A stretch of DNA of 64,000 nucleotides from CBDCDJ01 sp965215355 (GCA_965215355.1 CBDCDJ010000007.1:3968001-4032000); one strand, 5' to 3'. Positions 25,452 through 34,884 are shown, counted from the stretch's first letter. Notes: a model not told the origin generated them from the letters alone. Program-made: numbers and translations.

Positions 25452-26789
25452 ATGAACCGTTTCCGCTTGTCGTGTCTTCTAATCGTGGTAGGGTTTGCCG
25501 CCTTGACCAGTGCTTTTGCACAGATGCCCGGCTCGGGTGACTTCGTCTTCGGCGACCCCCGCCCGGACGCGCCCGAACTCGCCGCGCCGGGGTCGTACAA
25601 CATCGGCGTGCGTACCGTGGAGGCCGTCAACCCCGACCAGCTCGACGTTTTGTCACTCACGGAAGAAACACCCGACCCACGCTACGACCGCACGCTGACC
25701 CTGGAGGTGTTCTACCCCGCCACGACTGCCGGGGAAGAGGGCACGGTTTACCGGGACGTGCTCGGCTACGGCCCCGACAACGCCCAGCGCCCGAACATCC
25801 CCTTTGAATTCAGGGGCCGCGCCACCCGCGACGCCGAGCCGGACGCTTCCGGAGCACCCTACCCGCTCGTCGTGCTGTCCCACGGTTATCCGGGCTCACG
25901 CCTCATGATGACCTACCTCGCCGAAAACCTCGCCTCGAAAGGCTACGTGGTCGCCGCCGTCGGCCACACCGAGTCGACGTTTGAAAACGTGCAGGGCTTC
26001 GCCAGCACGCTGCTCAACCGCTCGCTCGACCAGATTTTCACCATCGACGAAATGGAGCGCCTGAACGCGGGCGACGGTTTCTTGTCCGGTCTGGTGGACC
26101 CGAACAGCGCCGCCATCATCGGCTACTCGATGGGCGGCTACGGCGCGCTCAACGTGGCCGGGGCGGGCTACACCGAGGGCATGGTGGGTTCGGGCTTCGT
26201 GCCGGGCGGCGCCCTGTCGGTGCGGCAAGCGGGCAACTTTGAAGCCGACCCGCGCGTGAAAGCCGTCGTCGCCTTTGCACCCTGGGGCGGCCCGGCAGCG
26301 CTGGAAGCCGTCGGCGTGCCGGGCGCTTCGTTCTGGGACCCGGAGGGCTTGGCGGGTCTTACCGTGCCGACCCTTTTCGTCGTCGGCTCGGAGGACGACA
26401 CGGCGGGTTACGAAGGCGGCGTCAAGTATCTGTTTGAGAACGCCGTCAACGCCGAACGCTACCTGCTCGTCTACGAAAACGCCCGCCACAGCGTCGCGGC
26501 CAACCCGCCCCCCGCGGAAGCGCAGGTCAACTTGGACGAGTATTCCCGCTACGCCGAGTTCGCCTGGGACGAGACGCGCATCAACAACATCAACCAGCAC
26601 TTCGTCACCGCGTTTTTAGGCGAAAAGCTGAAAGGTGAGGACTACGGCGCGTACTTGGACCTCGTGCCGCTGTCCAACGACGGCGTCTACGCGGTGGACG
26701 ACAGCGGCACCCCGACCGAGGAGTTTACTTATTGGGCGGGCTTCAAGCCGCGCACGGCGGTGGGGCTCGAGTTTTATAAAGGCGAGTAA
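25452..26789 (+). CDS. Exported alpha/beta hydrolase
   Basis: A 445-residue protein with a signal peptide ending TSAFAQ-MPG. An alpha/beta-hydrolase fold of the PAF-acetylhydrolase/dienelactone type follows: PLVVLSHGYPGSRLMMTYLAENLASKG (oxyanion), nucleophile elbow IIGYSMGGYGA (about 220), acid region VPTLFVVGSEDDT and His in ENARHSVAAN (about 342). The substrate is unknown. An AAGGAG site precedes the ATG. Its end abuts the 104-bp repeat. Confidence 0.8.
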   Translation: MNRFRLSCLLIVVGFAALTSAFAQMPGSGDFVFGDPRPDAPELAAPGSYNIGVRTVEAVNPDQLDVLSLTEETPDPRYDRTLTLEVFYPATTAGEEGTVYRDVLGYGPDNAQRPNIPFEFRGRATRDAEPDASGAPYPLVVLSHGYPGSRLMMTYLAENLASKGYVVAAVGHTESTFENVQGFASTLLNRSLDQIFTIDEMERLNAGDGFLSGLVDPNSAAIIGYSMGGYGALNVAGAGYTEGMVGSGFVPGGALSVRQAGNFEADPRVKAVVAFAPWGGPAALEAVGVPGASFWDPEGLAGLTVPTLFVVGSEDDTAGYEGGVKYLFENAVNAERYLLVYENARHSVAANPPPAEAQVNLDEYSRYAEFAWDETRINNINQHFVTAFLGEKLKGEDYGAYLDLVPLSNDGVYAVDDSGTPTEEFTYWAGFKPRTAVGLEFYKGE

Positions 26790-26798
26790 AATAGGTGA

Positions 26799-26902
26799 GC
26801 CCCCTTAACAAGGGGGGTTGGGGGGATTTGCTTCTCAGGGCTAACTGTAGAGGCAGTCTCAGAAGCAGACCTCCCCTAGCCCCTCCTAACAGGAGGGGGA
26901 TT
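26799..26902. repeat. 104-bp double-hairpin repeat, intergenic copy
   Basis: Unit 1 has CCCCCTTAACAAGGGGGG and then TTGGGGGGATTTG. Unit 2 (inverted) has ACCTCCCCTAGCCCCTCC and AACAGGAGGGGG. An inner inverted pair, GCTTCT and AGAAGC, lies between. It fills the space between two convergent genes and runs up to the stop codon of the aminotransferase gene. The copy inside the gene at 20579-20682 has the same length and layout. Confidence 0.8.
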
Positions 26903-28152
26903 CAAACACGCTGCACCTCATACTCCGCCGACGCCAGCTTGATACAAATCGCTAACACTTCCGTCGCCCGCCGCACCTCTTCGACCGGCGGGCGGGTCGG
27001 CGCTAGGCGGAGGATGCTGTTTTCGGGGTCGCGCCCGCCGGGATAAGTCGCCCCCGCCGGGGTGAGCGACACGCCTGCCTCGCCAGCGAGTTCGACAACT
27101 CGAGCGGCGACGGGTCGCGTTGTCTCCAAGCTGATGAAGTAACCGCCCCTGGGCTGCGTCCACTCCGCCAAGCCGCTGCCGCCGAGGTCGCGCTCCAGCA
27201 CCTCCTGCACCGCTGTGAACTTCGGCGCGATGTTTTCGGCGTGGTCGCGCATGAGTCCGGCGACGCCGCCGGGATAGCCTCGCAAAAACTTGACGTGGCG
27301 GTACTGCTCGAGCTTGTTCGGCCCGATGGTCTGCGTGCTCAAAAGTCTGCTCAGGTACGCTACGTTCGCCTCGCTCGTCGCCAAAAAGCCCAGTCCCGCC
27401 CCGCCGAAGGTGACCTTTGAGGTCGAAGCGAAGACATAAACGCGGTCGGGGTGGCCCGCGTCTTTGCAGGCTTGCAGCAGGTCGGGCGGCGTGTCGTGAT
27501 TTTCATAAAGATGATGAATGCGGTAAGCGTCGTCGGCGAAAATCGTGAAGTCGGGCGCGGCGGTCGGCATTGCGGCAAGGCGTTTCGCGTTGGCCTCGCT
27601 CAGCGTGTCGCCGGTCGGGTTGCTGTAGGTGGGGACGAACAAGATGCCCTTGACTGACGGGTCTTGAACGGAACGTTCGACCGCGTCCAGGTCGGGGCCG
27701 TCCGCCGTCATCTTTACGGGCTCGAGCGCAAAACCGAGGGTCTCGAGCAGCGTAAAATGCCGGTCGTAGCCCGGAACGGTGACGATGATTTTAGGGTCCT
27801 GTCCGACCCAGGGCGCGGAGCTGTCTTTAAGGCCGCGCAGCAGCGCCCAGCTCAGCACGTGAGCTTGCAGCTCGAGCGAGGCGTTGTTGCCGACGATGAC
27901 CTCGTTTGGAGAGACATTCAAAACCTCGGCGAACAAGGCTCGAGCCTCCGGCAAACCCGCCACCCCGCCGCCGTAGTTGCGCACGTCTAAGCCGGACGGC
28001 GTCACGGTGTCGTCCGGCCCGACCGCGTTCAAAAGGTCGTTTGAGAGGTCCAGGTCCGCGTCGCTCGGCTGGCCGCGCTGCATGTTGAGGTTTAAGTTCA
28101 GCGCCTTGAGAGCCTCGTACTGTTCACGGAGTTGAGTTCGGGAAGCGTTCAT
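26902..28152 (-). CDS. Class I/II aminotransferase, aspartate aminotransferase subgroup Ic type
   Basis: A 416-residue PLP enzyme. NMQRGQPSDADLDLSNDLL, NYGGGVAGLPEARALFAE, NNASLELQAHVLSWAL and FVPTYSNPTGDTLS are characteristic of the Corynebacterium-type aspartate aminotransferases (family with an AlaT/MocR-like fold, PF12897). The PLP lysine is in FASTSKVTFGGAGLGF (about 245). It exchanges amino groups between aspartate and 2-oxoglutarate. It faces the hydrolase gene convergently across the repeat. Confidence 0.85.
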   Translation of the reverse strand: MNASRTQLREQYEALKALNLNLNMQRGQPSDADLDLSNDLLNAVGPDDTVTPSGLDVRNYGGGVAGLPEARALFAEVLNVSPNEVIVGNNASLELQAHVLSWALLRGLKDSSAPWVGQDPKIIVTVPGYDRHFTLLETLGFALEPVKMTADGPDLDAVERSVQDPSVKGILFVPTYSNPTGDTLSEANAKRLAAMPTAAPDFTIFADDAYRIHHLYENHDTPPDLLQACKDAGHPDRVYVFASTSKVTFGGAGLGFLATSEANVAYLSRLLSTQTIGPNKLEQYRHVKFLRGYPGGVAGLMRDHAENIAPKFTAVQEVLERDLGGSGLAEWTQPRGGYFISLETTRPVAARVVELAGEAGVSLTPAGATYPGGRDPENSILRLAPTRPPVEEVRRATEVLAICIKLASAEYEVQRV

Positions 28153-28233
28153 GGCGTGAGGATACCGCGCCAGCCCGTTACAGTCCTCGAGCCGACCATC
28201 CTTTAGGCTGGAGTGTCACACGAAAGGAGCGTT

Positions 28234-28965
28234 ATGAAGCAGAGTATGAAACGACTGTGGTTTATGGGCGTGTCGATGTGGGTGTTGAGCTTGTTGAGTA
28301 CCGGCCTGGCGCAGGGGCAAGACATCGAGGTCATGAGCGGCGGCCAAGCCTACGCCTCTTACCTGGCCGCGCCGAGCGAGGCGGGTGTCTATCCGGGTGT
28401 CGTCCTCATCCACTCGTTCAACGGGCTCGAGGAGGGCTACCGTACCCTGACCGACCGTTTCGCTGCAGAGGGTTTCGTCGTGCTCACCGTGGGTTGGCAA
28501 ACCTTCGAGCGCGAGCCGAGCGACGCGACGGTAAGGCAACTTGTTCAAGACAGCGCCGCCTTTTTGCGCGAACGGGACGACGTCGACGCCGACGCCCTCG
28601 GTTTGACCGGCTTTTGCGCGGGCGGGCGCTACACCATGTTGCTGTTGCCGCAGTTGGAATTTGCCGCGGGCGTCGCCTGGTACGGCTTTCCTTACGCGGG
28701 CGAAACGCAACCGGCGAGTCTGGTAAACGACTTAAACGCGCCGCTGCTCATCCTCCACGGCACCGCCGACCGGCCGAGCGCCATCGGCGACATTTACCGG
28801 TACGCGGGCGAACTCGACGCGGCGGGCAAACGGTTCGAGCTGAAAGTCTACCAGGGCGAGCCGCACGGCTTTATGCTCGACAACGGCCAACTGCGCACGG
28901 GCGACGTGGCCGACGACGCTTTCGACGAGATGGTGACTTTTTTCAGGCGGACGCTGCTCGAGTAA
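28234..28965 (+). CDS. Exported dienelactone-hydrolase family protein
   Basis: A 243-residue protein from the ATG at 28234 (AAAGGAG before it). A signal peptide (LWFMGVSMWVLSLLSTGLAQG) precedes a DLH fold: YPGVVLIHSFNGLEEGYRTL, nucleophile elbow LTGFCAGGRYTM with Cys as in dienelactone hydrolases, acid region LLILHGTADRPS, and His in GEPHGFMLDNG. It is probably a periplasmic esterase. The Cys nucleophile separates it from the Ser hydrolase 2 kb away. Confidence 0.8.
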   Translation: MKQSMKRLWFMGVSMWVLSLLSTGLAQGQDIEVMSGGQAYASYLAAPSEAGVYPGVVLIHSFNGLEEGYRTLTDRFAAEGFVVLTVGWQTFEREPSDATVRQLVQDSAAFLRERDDVDADALGLTGFCAGGRYTMLLLPQLEFAAGVAWYGFPYAGETQPASLVNDLNAPLLILHGTADRPSAIGDIYRYAGELDAAGKRFELKVYQGEPHGFMLDNGQLRTGDVADDAFDEMVTFFRRTLLE

Positions 28966-29178
28966 AACGTTCTCCACGGCTCGAGGGCCTTACCCTTCAA
29001 CTCGACACCCTTCAGCTCGACGACAAGGGGTTGCAACTCCTTGTTTGTATCCCCTCGAGACCGGACCACCGGCGTTCACACGGCGTTCACACATTCTTCG
29101 CCCGCGCTTCACAGCCGTCGCCCTATCCTTTGAACACGCCTGAGCGCTACCAAAGCGCTCGGGGAAAGGAGCAGGAAA

Positions 29179-29619
29179 ATGGCAACGGCTTACGGTATGG
29201 GAATGCACGGCGTGGGCTTCGGCTTGGGGTTTCTCAACCTCGTCGGCACGGTTTTGTTCATCGTTTTTGCAGTTTGGGTGTTCAAGTTCGTCGTCCGCGG
29301 CGTGCGCACCTCGGGGCGCGGTCCCTGGGAATGGCGCGGCCCCGGTTCTCACCGACGCAGTTTTTGGGGTGACCACACTGGTTCCGACGCCGGCAACTTC
29401 GACAGTGCCATGAAAACCGCCCGCGAACGCCTCGCCAAAAACGAAATCAGCCCCGAAGAGTTCGAAACGCTCAAGCGCGGCTTGAAAAGCGAAGAGACCC
29501 AGGAAAGCCCTCCTCCCCCGCGCGGCGACAGCGCCTTGGCGACCGCCCGAATGCGCTTCGCCCAGGGTGAAATGAGCGCCGAAGAGTTCGAGGCCGTCAA
29601 GAAAGCGCTGCAGAGCTGA
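29179..29619 (+). CDS. Membrane protein with two SHOCT-like repeats
   Basis: A 146-residue protein. One transmembrane segment (about 13-36: FGLGFLNLVGTVLFIVFAVW) is followed by a basic linker and two copies of a short helical SHOCT-type unit: ARERLAKNEISPEEFETLKRGL (about 75-97) and ARMRFAQGEMSAEEFEAVKKAL (about 120-143). SHOCT units are found at the ends of many membrane proteins and probably mediate oligomer contacts. It lies just upstream of a two-component system on the same strand. Confidence 0.7.
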   Translation: MATAYGMGMHGVGFGLGFLNLVGTVLFIVFAVWVFKFVVRGVRTSGRGPWEWRGPGSHRRSFWGDHTGSDAGNFDSAMKTARERLAKNEISPEEFETLKRGLKSEETQESPPPPRGDSALATARMRFAQGEMSAEEFEAVKKALQS

Positions 29620-29630
29620 AAAAGAGTCCT

Positions 29631-29658
29631 GAGTACCAAGTACCGAGTACCAAGTACC
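29631..29658. repeat. Perfect 14-bp tandem repeat upstream of the response regulator
   Basis: GAGTACCAAGTACC occurs twice in a row (29631-29644, 29645-29658). The same GTACC core recurs inverted at 29676-29685 and at 29699-29705. Direct and inverted GTACC sites before a regulator gene could be its own binding sites, or simply part of a terminator. Confidence 0.7.
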
Positions 29659-29690
29659 GAGTTGAAAGTAGTCCGCTCGGTACTTTTCAC
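29652..29690 (+). terminator. Hairpin after the SHOCT protein gene
   Basis: AAGTACCGAG (29652-29661) pairs perfectly with CTCGGTACTT (29676-29685) around a 14-base loop, followed by TTCACTTC. The T-run is weak, so attenuation is also possible. Confidence 0.5.
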
Positions 29691-29739
29691 TTCAAGCCCG
29701 GTACTCGCTTGCGCTATGCTGAACCGGAAAGGAAGTTTC

Positions 29740-30411
29740 ATGACCGGCACCGTCCTGATTGTCGAAGACGAAGCGCGGCTCGCGGCTATTTTGGAGGACT
29801 ATTTGAAACGCGAGAACTTTCGCACCGAGCGCGCGAAGGACGGGGCTCGAGCTTTGGAGCTGTGGCGGGCCGCGAACCCCGACCTGATTTTGCTCGACAT
29901 CATGCTGCCGGTGCTGGACGGTCTGGAGGTGGCGCGCATCATCCGGGCCGTCTCGAGCGTGCCGATCATCATGCTGACCGCGCGGGACGAGGAGGTCGAC
30001 AAGTTGCTCGGTTTGGGCCTCGGCGCGGACGACTACGTGGTCAAACCCTACAGCCCGCGCGAGGTGGTGGCGCGGGTTAGGGCGGTGCTGCGCCGGAGCA
30101 GCGGGGCGGTGGTCGCGCCGGAGGTGTACGAGGTCGGCGCCTTGACGGTCGACCTGGAGAAGTTTACGGTGCACTGTGGGCGTGAGCGGCTCGAGCTGAC
30201 CGCCAGCGAGCTGCGCTTGTTGGCGACGCTGGCGCGCGAGCCGGGGCGGGTGAAAGGTCGGCCCGAACTCCTCGCCGCCGTCGGCGACCCGGAACGCTTC
30301 GCCGACGAGCGCACCGTGGACGCGCACGTCAAAAACCTCCGCAAAAAACTCGGCGACTGCGGCGCGCAACTGCAAACCGTGCGCGGCGTCGGCTACCGGC
30401 TCGCTGAATAA
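29740..30411 (+). CDS. OmpR/PhoB-type response regulator
   Basis: A 223-residue protein from the ATG at 29740 (GGAAAGGAAG before it). The receiver domain has the acidic pair (VEDEARL), phospho-acceptor Asp in LILLDIMLPVLDG (about 52), the Thr in MLTARDE and the Lys in YVVKPYSPREV. The winged-helix domain (about 125-220) has LELTASELRLLATLAREPG and DERTVDAHVKNLRKKLGDCG. The sensor kinase gene follows after 7 bases. The signal is unknown. BaeR-type regulators are the nearest look-alikes. Confidence 0.9.
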   Translation: MTGTVLIVEDEARLAAILEDYLKRENFRTERAKDGARALELWRAANPDLILLDIMLPVLDGLEVARIIRAVSSVPIIMLTARDEEVDKLLGLGLGADDYVVKPYSPREVVARVRAVLRRSSGAVVAPEVYEVGALTVDLEKFTVHCGRERLELTASELRLLATLAREPGRVKGRPELLAAVGDPERFADERTVDAHVKNLRKKLGDCGAQLQTVRGVGYRLAE

Positions 30412-30418
30412 AAAACTA

Positions 30419-31594
30419 ATGGGACACAAACACTTTCACAAGCACGCCTCACGTCACGCGCGGCGGCGCCCGCCCTGGGCGCGCAAGCGCAAACGCTGGG
30501 GGTTGCGGCGTCGGCTGACCTTTGTGTTCGCCTTCGTCGCGCTCGCCGCCGTCGGGCTGACCACCTGGTTCACGCTCGGCGCGGTCTTCAGCGCGCAAAG
30601 AGAATTGTTCGGGCCGGGCATGATGAACATGAGCGACCACGCGAACGGTCGCTCCTGGGACGAGCCGCAGTTTGCGGCGGCCAGGGACGCTTTCAGGCAG
30701 GTGACGCGCACGGCCTTTTGGGCGGGGCTGCTGGCCTTTTTTCTCGCGTCGGGGGTGGCGGCTTTCGTGACGCGCTTTTTGACGCGGCCCCTGCTGGCGC
30801 TCACCGACGGGGCGCGGCGGCTCGCGGCGGGCGAGCGCGGGTTGCGCTTGGCAGTGCCCTCGTCCCAGGACGAAATCCGCACGCTCACTGAAGCGTTCAA
30901 CAACCTCGTGGCGGGTTTGGAGCGCCAGGAGAGTTTTCGCCGCAACCTCGTCGCCGACGTCGCCCACGACCTGCGCACGCCGCTGGCGGTGTTGCGCAGC
31001 GAAATCGAAGGGATGCAAGACGGCGTCGTGGCGTTCGACGGAGCCGGGCTGAACCGGCTCCACGGCGAGGTGATGATGTTGGCCCGACTCGTCGAGGACC
31101 TGCGCGCCTTGTCGACCGCCGAAAGCGGCGGTTTGACGCTGCACTTGGAGAACACCCACCTCGAGCCCTTCTTGAACCGCCTTGTCACGGCGTTCGGGGC
31201 TCGAGCCCGGGCGGCGGGCGTAACCCTGAGCTTGCAAGACGTGCCCGCCGACCTTTACGCCCGCGCCGACCCCGGCGCGCTGACGCGCCTGCTCGGCAAC
31301 CTCCTAGACAACGCGCTCCGCTACGCCAGCCCCGGCGCGGTTCGGTTGGGCGCAGGCCGGAAAAACGGCGGCGTCGAAATCTGGATACGCGACCACGGGC
31401 CGGGTTTGCCGGGCGTCGCGGGTGAACAGGTCTTCGAGCGCTTTTACCGCGGCGACGCGGCCAGGACCCGCCGCGACAGCTCGGGCCTCGGCCTGTCGAT
31501 CGCCAAAGCGCTCGCCGAGGCGCACGGCGGCAGCTTGGAGGCCGCGAACCCCCCGGAGGGCGGCGCGGTGCTGACGCTTCGTTTGCCGTCTTGA
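30419..31594 (+). CDS. Sensor histidine kinase
   Basis: A 391-residue membrane kinase. A very basic, His-rich N-terminus (residues 1-30) precedes a first transmembrane helix (about 32-55), a short external loop (FGPGMMNMSDHANG) and a second helix (about 97-118). A HAMP linker follows, then the H-box VADVAHDLRTPLAVL (His about 185), N-box LLGNLLDNALRYA, G1 IRDHGPGLPG and G2 GLGLSIAKALAEAHGG. It is coupled to the response regulator upstream. The His/Met-rich loop could hint at metal sensing, which is inference only. Confidence 0.9.
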   Translation: MGHKHFHKHASRHARRRPPWARKRKRWGLRRRLTFVFAFVALAAVGLTTWFTLGAVFSAQRELFGPGMMNMSDHANGRSWDEPQFAAARDAFRQVTRTAFWAGLLAFFLASGVAAFVTRFLTRPLLALTDGARRLAAGERGLRLAVPSSQDEIRTLTEAFNNLVAGLERQESFRRNLVADVAHDLRTPLAVLRSEIEGMQDGVVAFDGAGLNRLHGEVMMLARLVEDLRALSTAESGGLTLHLENTHLEPFLNRLVTAFGARARAAGVTLSLQDVPADLYARADPGALTRLLGNLLDNALRYASPGAVRLGAGRKNGGVEIWIRDHGPGLPGVAGEQVFERFYRGDAARTRRDSSGLGLSIAKALAEAHGGSLEAANPPEGGAVLTLRLPS

Positions 31595-31731
31595 AGCCAA
31601 CCCGGTCCCTCGAGCACCTCTGAGGGGCGGAGTTGAACGTGCTGAACAATGTTCGCAAGGTTTCGAGCTTCAAAACCTCACCCGCTTTCAGTTGAACGTG
31701 CCGGGGCGTGTTACCTTTTGACGTTAAGCCG

Positions 31732-33138
31732 ATGCCCGCCGACACGCCCGCCCCACCCGAACTCGACTTGTCCACTCCCGAGCCGCAGGGCGTGCTCGAC
31801 GCGCAACACTGGGCTTTGACGCTCGGCATCGTTTTGGGCGTCACCCTGTTCGCGTTCGAGAGCCTGGCGGTCGTGACCATCGCGCCCCGCATCGCCGCGG
31901 CGCTTGACGGCCGCGCTCTTTACGGCTGGCTGTTCAGCGGCTTCTTGCTGAGTTCGCTGCTCGGCACGGTCGGCGGCGGCGTGCAGGCCGACCGCCACGG
32001 TCCGAGCCGCCCGTTTGTGGGCGGTTTGCTGCTGTTCGCCGCGGGTTTACTGCTGAGCGGGTTTGCGCCTAACATGCACGTCCTCATCGCGGGCCGCGTG
32101 GTGCAGGGTTTGGGCGGCGGCGCGATTTTGACCGCGCTCTACGCCGCCGTCAACGTCGCTTACCCGGACGCGCTGCGCCCCCGGCTCGTCGCTTTAATGT
32201 CGAGCGCCTGGGTGGTGCCCGCCCTCGTCGGCCCGGCGCTGGCCGGCCTGTTGGCCCAAGCGCTGAGCTGGCGCGCGGTGTTTTGGGGCATGGTGCCGCT
32301 GCTGGGCGTGGTCGCGTTGCTGGCAACCCCGGCGTTTCGGCGGCTCGGCGCGCCCGACAGTGTACCCGCCAAAAAGAACGGCCTGCGTCCGGCTTTCGGC
32401 TTGGTACTGGGAACGGGCACCCTGCTCGCCGGGCTGAGTTTGAAGTCTGCGCCGCTCGCGCTCTTTGCCGTTGCCGCCGGGGCGGGGTTGGCCTTCTTCA
32501 GCCTGCGCTTTCTCTTGCCCACCGGCACGCTGCGTCTGCGCCACGGCTTGCCCGCCGTGGTGGCCGCTCGGGGCTTGTTTTACGCAGGGTTTATCGGGGT
32601 CGAAGCGTTTTTGGCGCTGGTATTGACCTCGGTTCACGGCTTTTCCGCGGCGACGACCGGGCTGGCGATTGCCAGCGGTGCGGTAAGCTGGACGCTCGGC
32701 TCCTGGACCCAGGACCGCCTCGACACCCGCTCCGGGGGCGAGCGCCGTCCGCAGCGCGTCCTCGTCGGCTCCGCTATCGTGTCGCTCGGGCTGGCTGTTC
32801 AGGTGTTCGCCCTGTTCACGACCTTCTATCCGCTGGTCGTCACCGTCGGCGGCTGGATGCTGGCGGGCTTGGGCATCGGGCTGGCGCATTCGTCCAGTTC
32901 CGTTCTCGCCTTTGCGCTCGCCCCGGCGGGGGAGGAGGGCGCGGTCGCGGCGGCGCTGCAACTCGCCGACCAGTTTACCGCCGCCATCAGCACGGGCGTC
33001 GGCGGGGCGCTGTTCGCGCTCGCCCTGGGTTCGGGCGTGGCCGAGGTTTACGGGATTTTGTTCGCGCTGTGCTTTAGCGTGGGCTTGGTGTTGCTGAGCG
33101 TGGTGGCGGCGGGGCGGATCGGTAACCAGACGGTGTAA
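31732..33138 (+). CDS. MFS multidrug-type transporter
   Basis: About 468 residues with many hydrophobic segments (12-14 helices by eye). The first (about 34-52) is followed by YGWLFSGFLLSSLLGTVGGGVQADRHG, the MFS loop 2-3 motif with a variant D-R-x-G. Helix 4 carries LIAGRVVQGLGGGAILTALYA and helix 5 WVVPALVGPALAGLLAQ, the antiporter motif C of drug-efflux (EmrB/QacA-like) proteins. An inverted repeat, GAACA-A-TGTTC, near 31645 could be a repressor site. The ATG at 31732 is taken as start. A GTG at 31708 is the alternative. Confidence 0.8.
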   Translation: MPADTPAPPELDLSTPEPQGVLDAQHWALTLGIVLGVTLFAFESLAVVTIAPRIAAALDGRALYGWLFSGFLLSSLLGTVGGGVQADRHGPSRPFVGGLLLFAAGLLLSGFAPNMHVLIAGRVVQGLGGGAILTALYAAVNVAYPDALRPRLVALMSSAWVVPALVGPALAGLLAQALSWRAVFWGMVPLLGVVALLATPAFRRLGAPDSVPAKKNGLRPAFGLVLGTGTLLAGLSLKSAPLALFAVAAGAGLAFFSLRFLLPTGTLRLRHGLPAVVAARGLFYAGFIGVEAFLALVLTSVHGFSAATTGLAIASGAVSWTLGSWTQDRLDTRSGGERRPQRVLVGSAIVSLGLAVQVFALFTTFYPLVVTVGGWMLAGLGIGLAHSSSSVLAFALAPAGEEGAVAAALQLADQFTAAISTGVGGALFALALGSGVAEVYGILFALCFSVGLVLLSVVAAGRIGNQTV

Positions 33139-33162
33139 GGCTTTAGCGTGACAGGTATAGAA

Positions 33163-34884
33163 TCAGCGGCGCTCGAAAGAGGCGACACGGAAGGTGGGAA
33201 CGGTAGCGTCGGCAAGTTGGCTGAACCCCGGCGGCAGGTGGTACTCGAGGTCGGGAATTTTGACGAAGCTCGCTTCTTTGTTGGCAGCGCAGCCCGCTAC
33301 GCAGAGTTTTTTCGTTATGACCGAGCCGAAAACGGTTGCGCCGTCGGCGATGTCGGCTTCTTCGCCAGCGTAGAAGACGCCCGCTACTACTTGACCTTTT
33401 GGTGTCCCTTTTGCGAGCTGCTGTTGAGCCCCGGTTAAGTTGAGATGTTTTTCGGCGATAATACCCAAAACATCTTTTTGATAAGGAAAAGAATTACTGG
33501 GCAGTAAGTCTCCGTCAATGGTTACGTTGCCCCCAACACCTGCGTCGGCTTCGACAAAGAAGCCTGCTCCACTCTCGAAATTTAGTTTTACGTTTTCCGT
33601 AAATTTCACGTTCAGCCCTTGAAAATGAACCAGTCCAAACACTTTGAGTTCGCCTGAGTTGTACTCAAATCCCACAGGTCTACCCAACAAATCTGTACCT
33701 TTACATGTTTGGTTGACAGTCCCAAAATAAACAGTGTCACCTGGGGGCGGGAGGATAGGTGTCAGGTCACAGCTTCCCCAGCTACCAGACGGTGTGGAAT
33801 CACTTACAACTATGCCACGCCTACCAGGTTCGTCGGCGTTTGGGTTCTGGTTCTGAGCATCTTTGTTTAGACAAGTACGCCATGTTTCACTGGGGTCACG
33901 CTCACACGGCTTGTCTAGAGTGGGATAGTCGATTTTCTCAACATCAAGCTTCGTTTTCAGGTCTGCGTAGACACTGGTGTTGCCCGTCAGCTTTACGTCA
34001 GTAGAGAAGTCCGTTCCTACATGGACGCCGGAAAGCGTGGTTGCGTAGCCAGAAACGTCAGCGTCGCCGAGCTTCACTTTGCTCCCCACTTTTACCCGAG
34101 CGTTTTTTACTCTCAGCGTAGAACAAAGGTTTTTCTGGACATGAAAGTTGTCTTTTAGGAATTCGGCAATGTCGGCGTTGGCGTTGTCTTTGAAAAGGTT
34201 GGTCAGCGTTGACTGTGTATAAAAGTTATGAATGGCGAAGCTGCTGTTTTCGTCAACCATATAATCGTTGTTTGGGTTGGTGTCTTTGAAATTGGTCTCG
34301 TCACCTGTAAGGTACGCGCTGCCGTAGATATCGACTCCGCCTGTGATACCGTTACCAGGCTGGCCGTCACCGACGAACAACGCGTTGCTCATTGGGCTGA
34401 CGTTTCTGGCCTCTAAAACAAGCTGGACGGTGGAGCGCGAGCGACCGACGCGGCCTATCGAGGTCAGAACAACGTAGCGCCCGGACGTCTCGAGTTCGAA
34501 CTCTATAGTATAGCTACCATTACCCTCGTTGAAAGGCCCCAAGGTTTTACCGTCTTTGAGATCGTCAGCGTCGTCGAGGTCACCGTCTCGGTTGAGGTCC
34601 AGCCCGATTCTGAGAAAATTGCCGCAGGCGGAATTACCTTCTTGCAAAGCGTTTTGATACTTGTCAAGGTGCGTTAGGTAGTACCGATACGTTTGAAACG
34701 CCACCGTCTTGTATTTTTCGGCCCCGGCTTTGGCGACGTAGTAAGCGTCGGTCGAACCTTGTTGGTTGGCGGTGATGCCCCGGTTGACGAGGGTCGTAAA
34801 CGCCGTGCCGACGACCAGCAGCGCCACCACGACCATGATGAGCAAAACGGTGATAAGGACAAAGCCTTGCTGGCGGCTCTTCAC
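33163..34884 (-). CDS. comZ: ComZ-like large minor pilin
   Basis: A 573-residue protein. It begins with a class III pilin signal (KSRQQG-FVLITVLLIMVVVALLVVG) but has Thr instead of Glu at mature position 5, as in PilX/GspK-type tip pilins. The pilin helix and a small head (to about 165) are followed by a very long Gly/Asp-rich beta-solenoid-like insert (about 175-520: GGVDIYGSAYLTGD, GGNVTIDGDLLPS), the organisation known for Thermus ComZ. It is the last gene of the four-gene minor pilin operon. The DNA is AT-richer than the flanks. It probably caps the pilus used in DNA uptake. Confidence 0.75.
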   Translation of the reverse strand: MKSRQQGFVLITVLLIMVVVALLVVGTAFTTLVNRGITANQQGSTDAYYVAKAGAEKYKTVAFQTYRYYLTHLDKYQNALQEGNSACGNFLRIGLDLNRDGDLDDADDLKDGKTLGPFNEGNGSYTIEFELETSGRYVVLTSIGRVGRSRSTVQLVLEARNVSPMSNALFVGDGQPGNGITGGVDIYGSAYLTGDETNFKDTNPNNDYMVDENSSFAIHNFYTQSTLTNLFKDNANADIAEFLKDNFHVQKNLCSTLRVKNARVKVGSKVKLGDADVSGYATTLSGVHVGTDFSTDVKLTGNTSVYADLKTKLDVEKIDYPTLDKPCERDPSETWRTCLNKDAQNQNPNADEPGRRGIVVSDSTPSGSWGSCDLTPILPPPGDTVYFGTVNQTCKGTDLLGRPVGFEYNSGELKVFGLVHFQGLNVKFTENVKLNFESGAGFFVEADAGVGGNVTIDGDLLPSNSFPYQKDVLGIIAEKHLNLTGAQQQLAKGTPKGQVVAGVFYAGEEADIADGATVFGSVITKKLCVAGCAANKEASFVKIPDLEYHLPPGFSQLADATVPTFRVASFERR

